A DNA stretch of 64,000 nucleotides from Clostridium polyendosporum (GTDB taxonomy: Bacteria > Bacillota > Clostridia > Clostridiales > Clostridiaceae), in contig NZ_BOPZ01000005.1 in assembly GCF_018332455.1 (NCBI RefSeq), forward strand, positions 1 to 64,000, written 5' to 3'. This document shows, piece after piece, positions 51,747 to 61,228 of the stretch (positions are counted from its first letter, which is position 1; each line of letters begins with the position of its first letter). Below the pieces are notes generated by a model, which saw only the letters and a program-made list of their open reading frames with translations, was not told where the DNA came from and ran no database searches. The position numbers were made by a program, and so were the translations under genes.

Positions 51747-53023
51747 CATATAGTGTTAAATTAGGGAATTTAACCCTAAACTCCATATTTCTATAGAGAT
51801 CGGACTATATCATTACCCATTATATTATTATGGGTACAGGGCACTCGTGGGTTTTTACCATCCATCAAAATAATATTTTGATTAGGATTCCATAACCTAG
51901 TCTCTGAACCTTCCGCCTATTACTAGTCGGCTTGGCTGCGGATAAACCAATCCTTAAGCTTTTTACTTTACCTTGAGAATTACCTCTTGCCCTTATATCT
52001 ATTACTAGCATAAGTTAGTACTTAAGCCTCTAAGGTCTTCCCCGCAATTCACCCTGTTTTCTTTACAAATCACTTTGTAAAGGCACTCTTTATTTCTAAC
52101 CACTTGTTATATTTTCTTTCTAAACAAATTGTAGAATCATTATATAGATAATCAAACAATAAATTAAACTCACATTTTGCACTTATTCTTAACTCTTTAA
52201 TTTCATTAGTCTTTGTATCTCGTATTGAATAATGATTAGCTGGTAAAAAATCTATAACATCTTTTAAGAATTCAGTTGTACCTAACATTGAAAAAGCATA
52301 TATTTTATATTGATATTTTTTTACAATCCCATTTCTTTTAAAATATGATGTGTTGTGTGATGAAAAGATTGATCCATCACCATCAAAATACCCACGTATA
52401 AAGTGTCTAATTAAATAATCTGGTATCTGTGGCACTTTACTTATTAGGAATAACTTATTGGGTACAACCCCTAATTTTCTTAAATCACTACACATTTTTT
52501 CAGATGAAAAATTTAATACGTATCCACCCTTCGAGTTTTCAAATCCACCTTTTTTACTTTTTCTTATTTCCCCAGTAAAACCTATAATATCTTTTATTCT
52601 TTCTATTATATCTCTATCCTTTTATATCTCTATCCTTTAACTGTAATACAAAGTTATTAAAGTGATTGTCTCCTACATAACCATCTGCATATAATAATCC
52701 TAAAATATATGCCTTGTTTTCATCATCAATAATATTAAAATACTCCTCATTCAATGTATAGCGGTTTTTTCTTTTTGTATTAATACCACTTTCAGTTAAA
52801 ACTCTAGCAACTGATCCTTCAGAAACTCCAAGTAAGTCTGAAATCTCTACAAATGTGAGTTCTTTTCTATCATAATAAATATTTATTATTTTCTTCTTTA
52901 AATCTTCTGTAAGATTTCTATAATGTATCTTCTTTGTTGCTACCATAAAATCACCTCATTAATAGAGCTAACTATATGATAAGATGATACTTGGAAAATA
53001 TACCTATGGTTATTAAATTACGA
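51747..53023 (-). mobile_element. Group I intron 3 in dnaE (1277 nt) with a broken homing endonuclease gene
   Basis: On the minus strand the core elements are P AATTGCGGGGAAGAC, Q ATCCGCAGCCAAGC, R GGTTCAGAGACTA (51898-51910) and S GATATAGTCC (51802-51811). Splicing after T at 53024 and before T at 51746 obeys the group I rule (exon ends in U, intron ends in G) and gives GCA-TTC-AAT-AAA, restoring SYAFNKSHAAA. It interrupts the conserved fingers motif. The LAGLIDADG gene inside is at 52070-52946. Confidence 0.9.
52070..52946 (-). pseudogene. LAGLIDADG homing endonuclease, frameshifted
   Basis: Two frames, 52614-52946 and 52070-52495, together cover one LAGLIDADG protein. The first holds a HTH-like N-terminus (TFVEISDLLGVSEGSVARVL) and LAGLIDADG motif 1 (YILGLLYADGYV); the second has motif 2 (FIRGYFDGDGSI). 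A perfect 16-bp tandem duplication at 52607-52622/52623-52638 shifts the frame; deleting one copy gives an uninterrupted 286-aa protein. The ATG has AGGTGA upstream. It is now probably inactive. Confidence 0.88.
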
Positions 53024-54083
53024 ATGCATAACTTGCGAAGTCCATCATGGAATCAAATATTTTATTGGCAATCTCTTCTGAAATTCCATTTCTTAAACAT
53101 CCTGGTACTTGAACATTTTCATCTTCATCTACAATTCCGTAAATAAAGTTCTTTCTCTCCTCTTCCATAACCTTGTGTTTTTTCTTAGACATAGCTCTTC
53201 TTACAAGGTCACTTCTCCCAAGGGAATAACCCCCAAGTTTTCTAACTATCTCCATTACCTGTTCTTGATAGACCAAGCACCCATACGTGACCTTTAATAT
53301 TGGTTCAAGTTGTGGTGTTAAATATGTTATTTTCTCAGGACGTCTCTTATTTTCAATATATCTTGGTATTTCTGCCATTGGACCTGGTCTGTAAAGGGAT
53401 ATTCCTGCTATAATATCTTCTAGTGAATCAGGCTTTAATTCCTTCATAAAGGAAGTCATCCCTGCTGATTCAAGCTGAAATACGCCAACAGTTTTTCCTT
53501 CCCCCAGCATCTTATAGACTTCTTTATCATCAAAATTAACTTTATCTAAGTCTATATCAATTCCTCTATTTTGCTTAACCATCTCTACAGCATCCTTCAT
53601 AACTGTTAACGTACGGAGGCCAAGGAAGTCCATCTTTAATAGTCCAAGCTCTTCCAAAGTATTCATATCAAATTGAGCTACTATATTTTCTTCATTCTTT
53701 TGTAGAGGAACATATTCAACCAACGGTCTTGATGCTATAACTACCCCTGCTGCGTGTGTAGAGGAGTGTCTTGGAAGCCCTTCTAGGTCCTTACTAACAT
53801 CTATAAGTTCTTTTATCCTTTCATCACTATCATAAATCTGTTTTAACTCTGGATTTAAAGACAGCGCCTTATCTATAGTTACTCCTAGTACAGAAGGTAT
53901 CATCTTTGCAATCTTATCAACCTCTGCATAGGAATAATTCATTGCTCTTCCTACATCTCTTATGCAAGCTCTAGCTGCCATAGTACCAAAGGTTATTATC
54001 TGTGATACATTTTCAACTCCATATTTATCTACTACATAATCAATAACGTCTTGACGTCTTTCATAACAGAAGTCAGAATCAAT
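53024..54083 (-). CDS. dnaE: DNA polymerase III alpha subunit, exon 3
   Basis: 1060 nt encoding the palm/fingers core: it begins IDSDFCYERRQDVIDYVV just after the second intron and runs through ITFGTMAARACIRDVGRAM, RHSSTHAAGVVI, KMDFLGLRTLTVMKDA, GVFQLESAGM and YRPGPMAEIPRYI to the fingers motif MMDFASYAF. The KMDFLGL Asp is the third catalytic Asp. The reading frame enters in phase from the microexon. Confidence 0.9.
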
Positions 54084-54524
54084 CTATTTTACCCTCTTTT
54101 TCAAGATACTTTAACACTACTTTTCATAGTGGGTATAGACTATATCTTCACCTACCGACCTTCACGGTTTAGGTTGCCCCGCTTCGAAGTACATAAGTAC
54201 CCCTACGTGCCCTTGCACTAGTCGTTGAACCGTCCTCTCTTCAAGGATTGGCTGCGTGGTTATCCAGTAGAGTCTGACTACCTCAAATCTCTGTGATTTT
54301 TATGGTCAAGCCACCATCGCACCTAGATATCATCTCAACCTTATGCTGTGGTTCACAGAGCTCTCAGGATTTTCCCGCAATTCGAGGCTCTTTAAGCACA
54401 ATATTTCTACTGTGCACGACTAACATCAACTATAAAAAAGTTTCTTTAAATCTTCATATTTCTTCATCTTTCTATCAAGATATATAGTTGAAGTTTCATT
54501 TACATTATTTATAGTTGATATTTA
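54084..54524 (-). mobile_element. Group I intron 2 in dnaE (441 nt, no ORF)
   Basis: Core elements on the minus strand: P AATTGCGGGAAAATCC (~54368-54385), Q GCAGCCAATCC, R GGTTCAACGACTA (54219-54231) and S GAAGATATAGTC (54138-54149). The junction after GAT (54525) and before ATT (54083) restores SMPD/IDSDF. It therefore splits the PDxDxD active site of the polymerase. The intron starts with T-A-A, so unspliced mRNA stops at once. Confidence 0.88.
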
Positions 54525-54557
54525 ATCTGGCATACTTACTCTTTCAGGATTTAGGAA
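54525..54557 (-). CDS. dnaE: DNA polymerase III alpha subunit, 33-nt microexon 2
   Basis: Encodes FLNPERVSMPD, the stretch that follows LLFER in other DnaE proteins and includes the first catalytic Asp. It is bounded by group I introns on both sides, each ending with the expected U/G splice-site bases. Too short to be found as an ORF; found by joining the flanking exons. Confidence 0.85.
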
Positions 54558-54893
54558 CATTAGTTATTATCCATAGGCTCTTTATCCCATGCTCTGGAGG
54601 TTTCCCTCATTTTCATCAATTGGTCAATTCCAACTCAGATTGGACTATATCATCTTATCAATGGAAAATAATTACTCTTATTATTCTCTAAAATCAAAAG
54701 TTTATGCAAACATATTTTCGCATTGACAAGCTGGGCTCTCGTGGAATGATTTATTACTTAGCTATTCATCACTCTAGTCTCTGAACCGTTCTGGTACCTT
54801 TATGCCTTTCCCAGACTTGGCTGCTGATTAGCATGCTATATTAAATAGTTTAGCCTTCCAGCATTTCACCCAGTTTTATGAGCGCCACCATTA
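54558..54893 (-). mobile_element. Group I intron 1 in dnaE (336 nt, no ORF)
   Basis: Exon 1 ends GAGCGT and the intron has GCGCTC a few bases in: a perfect 6-bp P1 with the U-G pair at the splice site. Core elements: P GAAATGCTGGAAGGC, Q AATCAGCAGCCAAG, R GGTTCAGAGACTA (54775-54787) and S GATATAGTCC (~54642-54651). The intron ends in G at 54558 before TTCCTAAATCC. It separates LLFER from FLNPERV. Confidence 0.92.
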
Positions 54894-56120
54894 ACGCTCA
54901 AAGAGCAAGCTGTATTTTATGGAGTCAATCTTTGTTATTCCTAAGGTATATGCTACTACTGAACCTGCTGCACTCCCTCTTCCAGGACCTATGGGGATAC
55001 CATTTTCCATTGAATATCTCATAAAGTCCCATACTATGAGAAAGTAATCTACATACCCCATCTGCTTTATCACTGAAAGCTCGTAATCAAGTCTTTCTAT
55101 ATATAAGTTTGCTTCTTCACTAACCTTACCAAAGCTAATTATCTTATCTAAATCGAAAGGCCTCTTTAAAAATTCCTTAAATATTTCATATCTTTCAATT
55201 AAACCCTTAAAACAGGTTTCTCTAAGATAATCAAAGGGATCTACCCCTTCTGGAAGAGGAAATTTTGGAAGCTTAGATTTGTGGAAATCATAATCAAAAT
55301 CACACTGTTCCGCAATCTTCACTGTATTCTCCAAAGCTTCTGGCACATATGAAAACATATCCCACATCTCTTCAGGAGACTTTAAATAGAACTGATCTGA
55401 TGGATACCTCATTCTATTTTCTTCATCTATGGTCTTTCCAGTTTGAATACAGAGGAGTATATCATGAGAACGAGAATCCTTCTTTTCTATATAGTGAACA
55501 TCATTAGTAGCTACAAGAGGAATATCAAGTTCCTTAGCAAGTTCAATCACCATGTTGTTTACCTTTCTTTGCTCCTCCATACCATGGTACTGAAGTTCAA
55601 GGTAAAAACCATCCTTAAAGGTACTTTTATAAAAAAGAGCTGCTTCCTTAGCTTTATTTATATTGTCTGCTAAAAGGCTTGATTGAATCTCTCCTCCAAG
55701 ACAAGCACTAAGAGCTATAAGGCCTTCACTATGTTCTCTTAAAAAGTCATGATCAATCCTTGGCTTGTAGTAAAAGCCATCTATGGAAGCCTTAGAAACT
55801 ATCTTCATAAGGTTTTTATATCCCGTCTCGTTCTTTACAAGAAGTACAAGATGATGAGTTTCATTATCTCTATCATTGCGCTTGATATACATAGACTTTG
55901 GAACTACATATATCTCACAGCCTAAAATTGGCTTTATTCCAGCCTCTTTTGCTGCCTTATAAAAATCAACGCATCCATACATCACTCCATGATCACTAAT
56001 TGCAATACTATCCATTCCAAGCTCTTTAGCTTTTGCTATTATATCAGGTATTTTACCAGAGCCATCAAGAAGACTATACCCTGTATGGAGGTGAAGATGT
56101 GTAAATTTTTTACCACTCAA
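54894..56120 (-). CDS. dnaE: DNA polymerase III alpha subunit DnaE, exon 1 (N-terminal part)
   Basis: The replicative DNA polymerase DnaE, split into four exons: 54894-56120, 54525-54557, 53024-54083 and 50488-51746 (all minus). The joined length is 3579 nt, an exact multiple of three, giving 1192 aa, normal for DnaE. Exon 1 (409 codons) holds the PHP domain ([29 protein letters not shown]) and the start of the palm up to [20 protein letters not shown] and SLLFER. Without splicing, translation would stop right after LLFER. The ATG at 56120 is not preceded by a classic AGGAGG but by GGAAGGGAGTGAG. Confidence 0.92.
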
Positions 56121-56354
56121 TACTATATCTCACTCCCTTCCTAAAAAATATATATAATTATACCTCGAAGAAATTAATCTGTATATGAGAAAAACCCCCA
56201 TCCTAATACCCGTTCTTTTTTTAGTAAAACATACCCAACTTCTGAACATATGCTTTAAATCTTAAGTAATAAAGCTTCCTACAAAGTAGGCTGAAAAATA
56301 ATAGTAAACTTTCTTATACAAAAGAATCACTCACCTCTTAGACAGAGTAAGGAT

Positions 56355-57263
56355 TTAAATAAACTTCCTTAGGAGTAAAGCTGCATCCTCTGGCGCTACT
56401 GTATTTATAAATACACCTGAGCCCTGTTCAAAACCAGCCTGAAAACTTAATCTTGGTATGATTTCTATATAAAAATGAGTAGTTAATTCCCTATCCTTAG
56501 AAAAGTGATAGCATATATTCATAGGAATATCCCCTATAGCTTGGTTTATAGATTTAAAAAGTCTCTTAAGTAGTATAGTTAATTCGTCAAAATCATTATC
56601 CTTAAATTCTAAATGATAGGAACTTTTATGACACTGTGGTACTATTCTTATTTGATATTGAAAAGCAGAACCATAAGGAGCATAAGCAATAAAATCACCT
56701 TCGCTATCTATAACACGAACTTTTTCTTCAAATTCCTTCTCAACTTCCTCGCATAAAAGGCATTTCTCTCTTTGAGCTTTTCCATCTGGAATCACATTAA
56801 GCGCAATTATCTGAGAATGAGGGTGCTCCAAAGAAGCTCCCGCCCCCCTCTTATAATTTTTCAATATTTGAATGTATTTTATATCTTCATCCTCAAAGCA
56901 TTGCTGAACCATTATCTTATAAGCCTGAAGAATTTCTTTAAGTTCTTCATTAGAGTATTCTGATATACTTTTGCAATGATCTCTTCCTTCTACTACTACA
57001 TAATGATAGCCCTTTATTCCACTTCCCTCTAGAGTAACTACAGGATATTTATTAGGAAATACTCGTACATTCCAAGGGTCTCCCATAGTCAAAACCGCCA
57101 AAGGAGTTTCTTCTTCATTACCTTCACAAAAAGGGCAATCTATTTTCTTTAATACTTTTTCTAAAGAAACCTCCTCTTCCTTAAAATCCATAGGCCTTTT
57201 GCCTCTCTCTTTAGCAATTATAACCTGTCTTTTATTTATTAAATCATTACGCAATTCATTCAT
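56355..57263 (-). CDS. galT: Galactose-1-phosphate uridylyltransferase-like HIT protein
   Basis: A 302-aa nucleotidyltransferase. CPFCEGNEEETP binds Zn, and ASLEHPHSQIIALNVIP has the HPHxQ active site of GalT. Shorter than classical GalT (~350). Also FPNKYPVVTLEG and IEIIPRLSFQAGFEQGSG, common in thermophile-type GalT. I start at the ATG at 57263 with AAGGGTGA upstream. It may take part in the Leloir pathway with the GH36 enzyme; ADP-sugar phosphorylase-type activity is the alternative. Confidence 0.78.
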   Translation of the reverse strand: MNELRNDLINKRQVIIAKERGKRPMDFKEEEVSLEKVLKKIDCPFCEGNEEETPLAVLTMGDPWNVRVFPNKYPVVTLEGSGIKGYHYVVVEGRDHCKSISEYSNEELKEILQAYKIMVQQCFEDEDIKYIQILKNYKRGAGASLEHPHSQIIALNVIPDGKAQREKCLLCEEVEKEFEEKVRVIDSEGDFIAYAPYGSAFQYQIRIVPQCHKSSYHLEFKDNDFDELTILLKRLFKSINQAIGDIPMNICYHFSKDRELTTHFYIEIIPRLSFQAGFEQGSGVFINTVAPEDAALLLRKFI

Positions 57264-57349
57264 AGTAATCACCCTTACATTTATTAATTATTAACACCCC
57301 CTCTAATTTTAACATAAATTCAAAATATAGGGGTTAGTCTCAATATATA

Positions 57350-57420
57350 CAAATTAAATTAGACAGGCATTGAGCTCTTCTACGCTTTACCGAGTTTTTT
57401 TTTTGCTCTATAGGAATTTA
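57350..57420. repeat. Weak fragment of the dispersed repeat
   Basis: AATTAGACAGGCATTGAGCT and CTACGCTTTACCGAG partly resemble module A. The 288-bp gap 57264-57552 otherwise holds the terminator at 57495. Confidence 0.3.
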
Positions 57421-57494
57421 TATAATCGTCAAGTTATGGATAACTTATAACACAATCCGCATAGTGAACTTTTTTATTAAATGGCAACAAATAA

Positions 57495-57541
57495 AAAAAG
57501 TTTTAATGTTAAGATATTTCTCTTATCATTAAAACTTTCTA
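57495..57541 (-). terminator. Terminator of the Dabb-domain gene
   Basis: On the minus strand AAAGTTTTAATG and CATTAAAACTTT pair around a 20-nt loop, followed by TTTTATTTG; about 12 bp past the stop. Confidence 0.75.
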
Positions 57542-57552
57542 TTTTAAACTTT

Positions 57553-57843
57553 TTATACCCCATAATCTACAGTCTTTGAACATTCACACATTGGTCTTAT
57601 AAACTGCAGAACATTATTTACATGAAAGTCACAAACTGCATATTTTTGATAATCTTCTCTTGAATCAAATCTTGTTATTAAAGCTATATCAAAGCTTCTT
57701 TCACTTTTTATAACGTCTACTCCAACTTCAATATCCTTTAATTCTGGGATTTGTCCTCTCATACTTTCAAGGATTTTCCTTGCCTTTTGAATATTTTCCT
57801 CTGAAGCTTCCTTTAACTTAAAAAATACTATGTGCGTAAACAT
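57553..57843 (-). CDS. Dabb-domain (dimeric alpha-beta barrel) protein
   Basis: A 96-aa stress-responsive A/B barrel protein: MFTHIVFFKLKEASEENIQ, ELKDIEVGVDVIKSERSFD and DYQKYAVCDFHVNNVLQFI match the family pattern. Function unknown in general. GGGGG precedes the ATG. It follows whiA by 24 bp and may be the last gene of the rapZ-yvcK-whiA operon. Confidence 0.85.
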   Translation of the reverse strand: MFTHIVFFKLKEASEENIQKARKILESMRGQIPELKDIEVGVDVIKSERSFDIALITRFDSREDYQKYAVCDFHVNNVLQFIRPMCECSKTVDYGV

Positions 57844-57867
57844 AAAATAGCCCCCTATGTTATTACT

Positions 57868-58818
57868 CTATATTTTTCCTGTTCTTAACTCTTCAGCAAT
57901 TTTCTCTATCTTTCTAAGCCTATGATTTACTCCAGACTTGCCTACAGGAGGATCAAGCATTTCGCCTAACTCCTTCAGTGATTCATCTGGATATGAAAGT
58001 CTAAGTTCAGCGATTTCTCTTAAGTTCTTAGGCAATCTAGCAAGTCCTATTTCATTTTGAATAAGTTTTATGCTCTCAACCTGTCTCACAGCTGCATTAA
58101 CTGTTTTACTTAAGTTTGCCGTTTCACAGTTAACAAGTCTGTTTACATTGTTTCTCATTTCCTTCATAATTCTTATATTTTCAAGTTCTAAGAGTGACGT
58201 GTGCGCTCCTATTATATTTAATAGATCAACTATTTGTTCTCCTTCTTTTAGATAAACAATAAAACTGCTCTTTCTTTGAATCACTTTTGAATTTAATCCA
58301 AACCTATTTATAAGCTTGCTTAAATCCTCTGCATATTCTATGGAATGAGTAACAAATTCAAGGTGGTAGGTTTTTTCTGGATTACTTATGCTTCCACCAC
58401 CTATAAAAGCACCTCTAATATAAGTTCTTGCATTTTCTTCTGATGATACAACTTCTTGATCTATTCTATAATCCAAGGTCATTATTCCATCAATTTCCAT
58501 TAATATTCCTGTTTCCTTTAAAAGCTCTTTAACTCCCATTTCCTCAGTAATTAGAACCATATAAATGTTATTTTTCTTTAACGAATTGCTCTTTTTAACC
58601 ATTAACTTTGAATGAATATCAAAGTGGTCTTTTAATAACGTAAACATCAATCTTGCAGATGCTGGATTTTCTGTTGTAATCCTAAAACTTATCTGTCTTC
58701 CACTGAAGGCTAATGTTCCACTTACCTTCATAATTGCAGAAATCTCTGCTAAAGCTTCTTCTCTAGTTAATTCAGTATATCTACAAATCTCTCCTTTTAC
58801 CTTCGATGAAAATGACAT
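57868..58818 (-). CDS. whiA: Sporulation/cell-division regulator WhiA
   Basis: A 316-aa DNA-binding protein with an N-terminal LAGLIDADG-like fold (YIRGAFIGGGSISNPEKTYH) and a C-terminal HTH (LKELGEMLDPPVGKSGVNHRLRKI). It lacks nuclease activity in known members and links growth, chromosome segregation and division in Firmicutes. Third in the conserved order rapZ-yvcK-whiA. Confidence 0.96.
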   Translation of the reverse strand: MSFSSKVKGEICRYTELTREEALAEISAIMKVSGTLAFSGRQISFRITTENPASARLMFTLLKDHFDIHSKLMVKKSNSLKKNNIYMVLITEEMGVKELLKETGILMEIDGIMTLDYRIDQEVVSSEENARTYIRGAFIGGGSISNPEKTYHLEFVTHSIEYAEDLSKLINRFGLNSKVIQRKSSFIVYLKEGEQIVDLLNIIGAHTSLLELENIRIMKEMRNNVNRLVNCETANLSKTVNAAVRQVESIKLIQNEIGLARLPKNLREIAELRLSYPDESLKELGEMLDPPVGKSGVNHRLRKIEKIAEELRTGKI

Positions 58819-58839
58819 ATATGCTCCTTCCTTACTACC

Positions 58840-60171
58840 TTACTTCCTCACTTTGTTCTTAATGCGCTGTGATAAGTACATATACTCCAGTATCTTTTTT
58901 CTGTCGTATAAAAGTTTGTTCTCCATTATAGTTTCCATCAACACCTCTGCCAGGTGTTCAGAATCATGTCTAATTAACCCATTTCTTATATTAGCAAGAT
59001 TAACTTTAACTACATCTATATCTAGTTTTTCTAAAACTTCTTCATCTAATTCAACAACCTCTGAACCGTCCTCTAAATACTTTTGTCTAAGTTCATCAGG
59101 TATGTTGTCTACATTAGCTATTATACAATTTACAGCTTCTTTTCCACAGTAATCTATGATAGTTTTAACATGACCTGAAGCCTTAAATCCATCTGTCTCT
59201 CCTGGTTGTGTCATAATATTAGAAACATAAATCTTATATGCCTTACTCTTTCCTACTGCTGCCTTAATATCTTTAACCAGCATATTAGGTAAAACACTAG
59301 TATAAAGACTTCCTGGTCCTAATATTATAGCATCTGCTTCCCTTATTGCAGTTAAAGCATCTGCTAAAGGTTTTGCATCCTCTGGAACTATAGTTAATTT
59401 TTTAATCTTACTTTTTTGATTTAATGCCTCTTCTGGAATTAAGGATTCACCCTCGATAATATTGCCATTTTCTAATTCTGCTTTAAGTTTCATGTTTTCT
59501 AGGGTAACAGGAAGTACTTTTCCGGTTACAGCTAGTACAGAACTCATCTTTTGTACAGCATCTTCAAAGGTTTCTGATATACCATCCATAGCAGCTAAAA
59601 ATAGATTACCAAAGCTTTGATTTTCTAATCTTCCTCCCTTAAACCTATATTGAAGTAGTTCCTCCATAAGAGGTTCTGTATCTGCAAGAGCAAGAATACA
59701 GTTTCTTATATCTCCAGGTGGGAGTATTCCTAAATCTTGCCTAAGATCTCCAGAACCACCACCATCATCAGCTACAGTGACTATAGCTGTTATGTTAGAG
59801 GTATAGTACTTTAATCCTCTTAACATTGTGGAAAGCCCTGTTCCTCCACCTATAACAACAATCTTTGGTCCTTTAACTAATAGTCTTTTTTCATATATAA
59901 GATTTTCAATCTTTTCATTATCAAAGGAAACCTTTATATATCCTTTGTTTATAAGAGCTATAATAGACTTCATACCTTCCGTAACTGAAACATATATGAC
60001 AAATATACCAGTTATATTTAAGAATATAAAAAATATCTTATAGGAGATATTATAAACTCTATGCTGCACAAGTTCATTAAGACCAAAAGATATTATCAGT
60101 ATTCCTAATATGGCATAAAGTATCCACCTCTTAACCTTTATGCCTGGTTTTAACCAATCTATAAGTTTCAT
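58840..60171 (-). CDS. yvcK: YvcK/GlmR family gluconeogenesis and cell-wall regulator
   Basis: A 443-aa CofD-fold protein. Two N-terminal membrane segments (~20-60) precede [43 protein letters not shown] and [15 protein letters not shown]. In Bacillus it binds UDP-GlcNAc and helps channel carbon to the cell wall. Overlaps rapZ by 4 bp. Confidence 0.93.
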   Translation of the reverse strand: MKLIDWLKPGIKVKRWILYAILGILIISFGLNELVQHRVYNISYKIFFIFLNITGIFVIYVSVTEGMKSIIALINKGYIKVSFDNEKIENLIYEKRLLVKGPKIVVIGGGTGLSTMLRGLKYYTSNITAIVTVADDGGGSGDLRQDLGILPPGDIRNCILALADTEPLMEELLQYRFKGGRLENQSFGNLFLAAMDGISETFEDAVQKMSSVLAVTGKVLPVTLENMKLKAELENGNIIEGESLIPEEALNQKSKIKKLTIVPEDAKPLADALTAIREADAIILGPGSLYTSVLPNMLVKDIKAAVGKSKAYKIYVSNIMTQPGETDGFKASGHVKTIIDYCGKEAVNCIIANVDNIPDELRQKYLEDGSEVVELDEEVLEKLDIDVVKVNLANIRNGLIRHDSEHLAEVLMETIMENKLLYDRKKILEYMYLSQRIKNKVRK

Positions 60172-61052
60172 AGCTTCTTTGCTCCTCTATTTACATCTTC
60201 ATTTATATCCCTATGGTCTATAGATGACTTATATCCGTCATTAGATAATTTTTCATGTAAAGCATTTGCAATAGATACAGAACGATGTCTTCCACCTGTG
60301 CAACCTATTGATATTATAAGTTGTCTCTTACCTTCTTTAACATAGTTTGGTATAAGAAATAAAACCATATCCTCAAGTTTTTCAAGAAATCCTTTTGTTT
60401 CTTCATGCTCTAAAACATATTTTCTTACTGGCTCATCATTACCTGAAAATGGCTTAAGATCTGGTATATAGAATGGATTAGGTAAAAATCTTACATCAAA
60501 AACCAAATCCGAATCAGTTGGTATTCCATACTTAAAGCCAAAGGATAATACTGTTATAGAAAGCTGTTTTTCCTCATGTGTACCATCCCCATATAAAACG
60601 TTTATCTTCTCTCTTAAATCTCTTATAGCATATCTTGATGTATCTATTAAGTTATCAGCTCTATTCTTCAATTCTCTAAGTTTCTTTCGTTCTTCGTCTA
60701 TTCCAGTTATTACTCTGCCTGTTGGAGCCAATGGATGGCTTCTTCTTGACTCTTTAAATCTCTTTACCAACACTTCATCAGAAGCTTCAAGGAAAAGTAT
60801 CTCATACTTAAATTCATTTTCCTTCAAGTAAATAAGACTTTCAAAAAGATCATCAAAGAAAATTCCACCTCTAATATCTATAACTAAAGCTACCTTATCA
60901 ATCTTACCATGACTTTGAAGACAGGCTTCTGCAAATTTAGGTATGAGTTTTGGAGGTAAGTTATCTACACAAAAATATCCTAAATCTTCAAGGCTTCTTG
61001 TTGCTTCAGTTTTACCAGCTCCTGAAAGACCTGTTACGATTACAAATCTCAT
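60168..61052 (-). CDS. rapZ: RNase adapter/nucleotide-binding protein RapZ (YvcJ)
   Basis: A 294-aa protein: [20 protein letters not shown] is the P-loop and [16 protein letters not shown] a C-terminal signature. In Bacillus the homologue YvcJ binds GTP and affects competence; the E. coli one steers RNase E to GlmZ. First gene of rapZ-yvcK-whiA; AGGAGGGATC precedes the ATG. Confidence 0.95.
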   Translation of the reverse strand: MRFVIVTGLSGAGKTEATRSLEDLGYFCVDNLPPKLIPKFAEACLQSHGKIDKVALVIDIRGGIFFDDLFESLIYLKENEFKYEILFLEASDEVLVKRFKESRRSHPLAPTGRVITGIDEERKKLRELKNRADNLIDTSRYAIRDLREKINVLYGDGTHEEKQLSITVLSFGFKYGIPTDSDLVFDVRFLPNPFYIPDLKPFSGNDEPVRKYVLEHEETKGFLEKLEDMVLFLIPNYVKEGKRQLIISIGCTGGRHRSVSIANALHEKLSNDGYKSSIDHRDINEDVNRGAKKL

Positions 61053-61170
61053 AAGATCCCTCCTTATTGATTTATACTTTACTAAATTATATCATAGAAA
61101 ACCTGTTTTATTTACAAATAAATTATCATCAAGTTCTATTTTTTATTAGACTTTTTATGACTATATAAGG

Positions 61171-61206
61171 CAAAAAGGAATTTTGCTGCATGCAAAACTC
61201 CCTTCT
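61171..61206 (-). terminator. Terminator of the germination operon
   Basis: On the minus strand AAGGGAGTTTTGC-ATGC-AGCAAAATTCCTTTTT: 12-bp stem with T-run, just after the permease gene. Confidence 0.8.
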
Positions 61207-61228
61207 CATTATTATTAAATACCAAAAG

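Noticed and set aside
51747-54893. Interpretation of the dnaE interruptions as inteins
   Set aside because: All three intervening sequences have stop codons in the dnaE frame near the 5' junction and carry group I RNA core motifs; no Hint-domain start (Cys) or end (His-Asn) is present.
51747-56120. dnaE as a decayed pseudogene
   Set aside because: All exons are fully open and the joined frame is exact with conserved motifs, so splicing is a better explanation.
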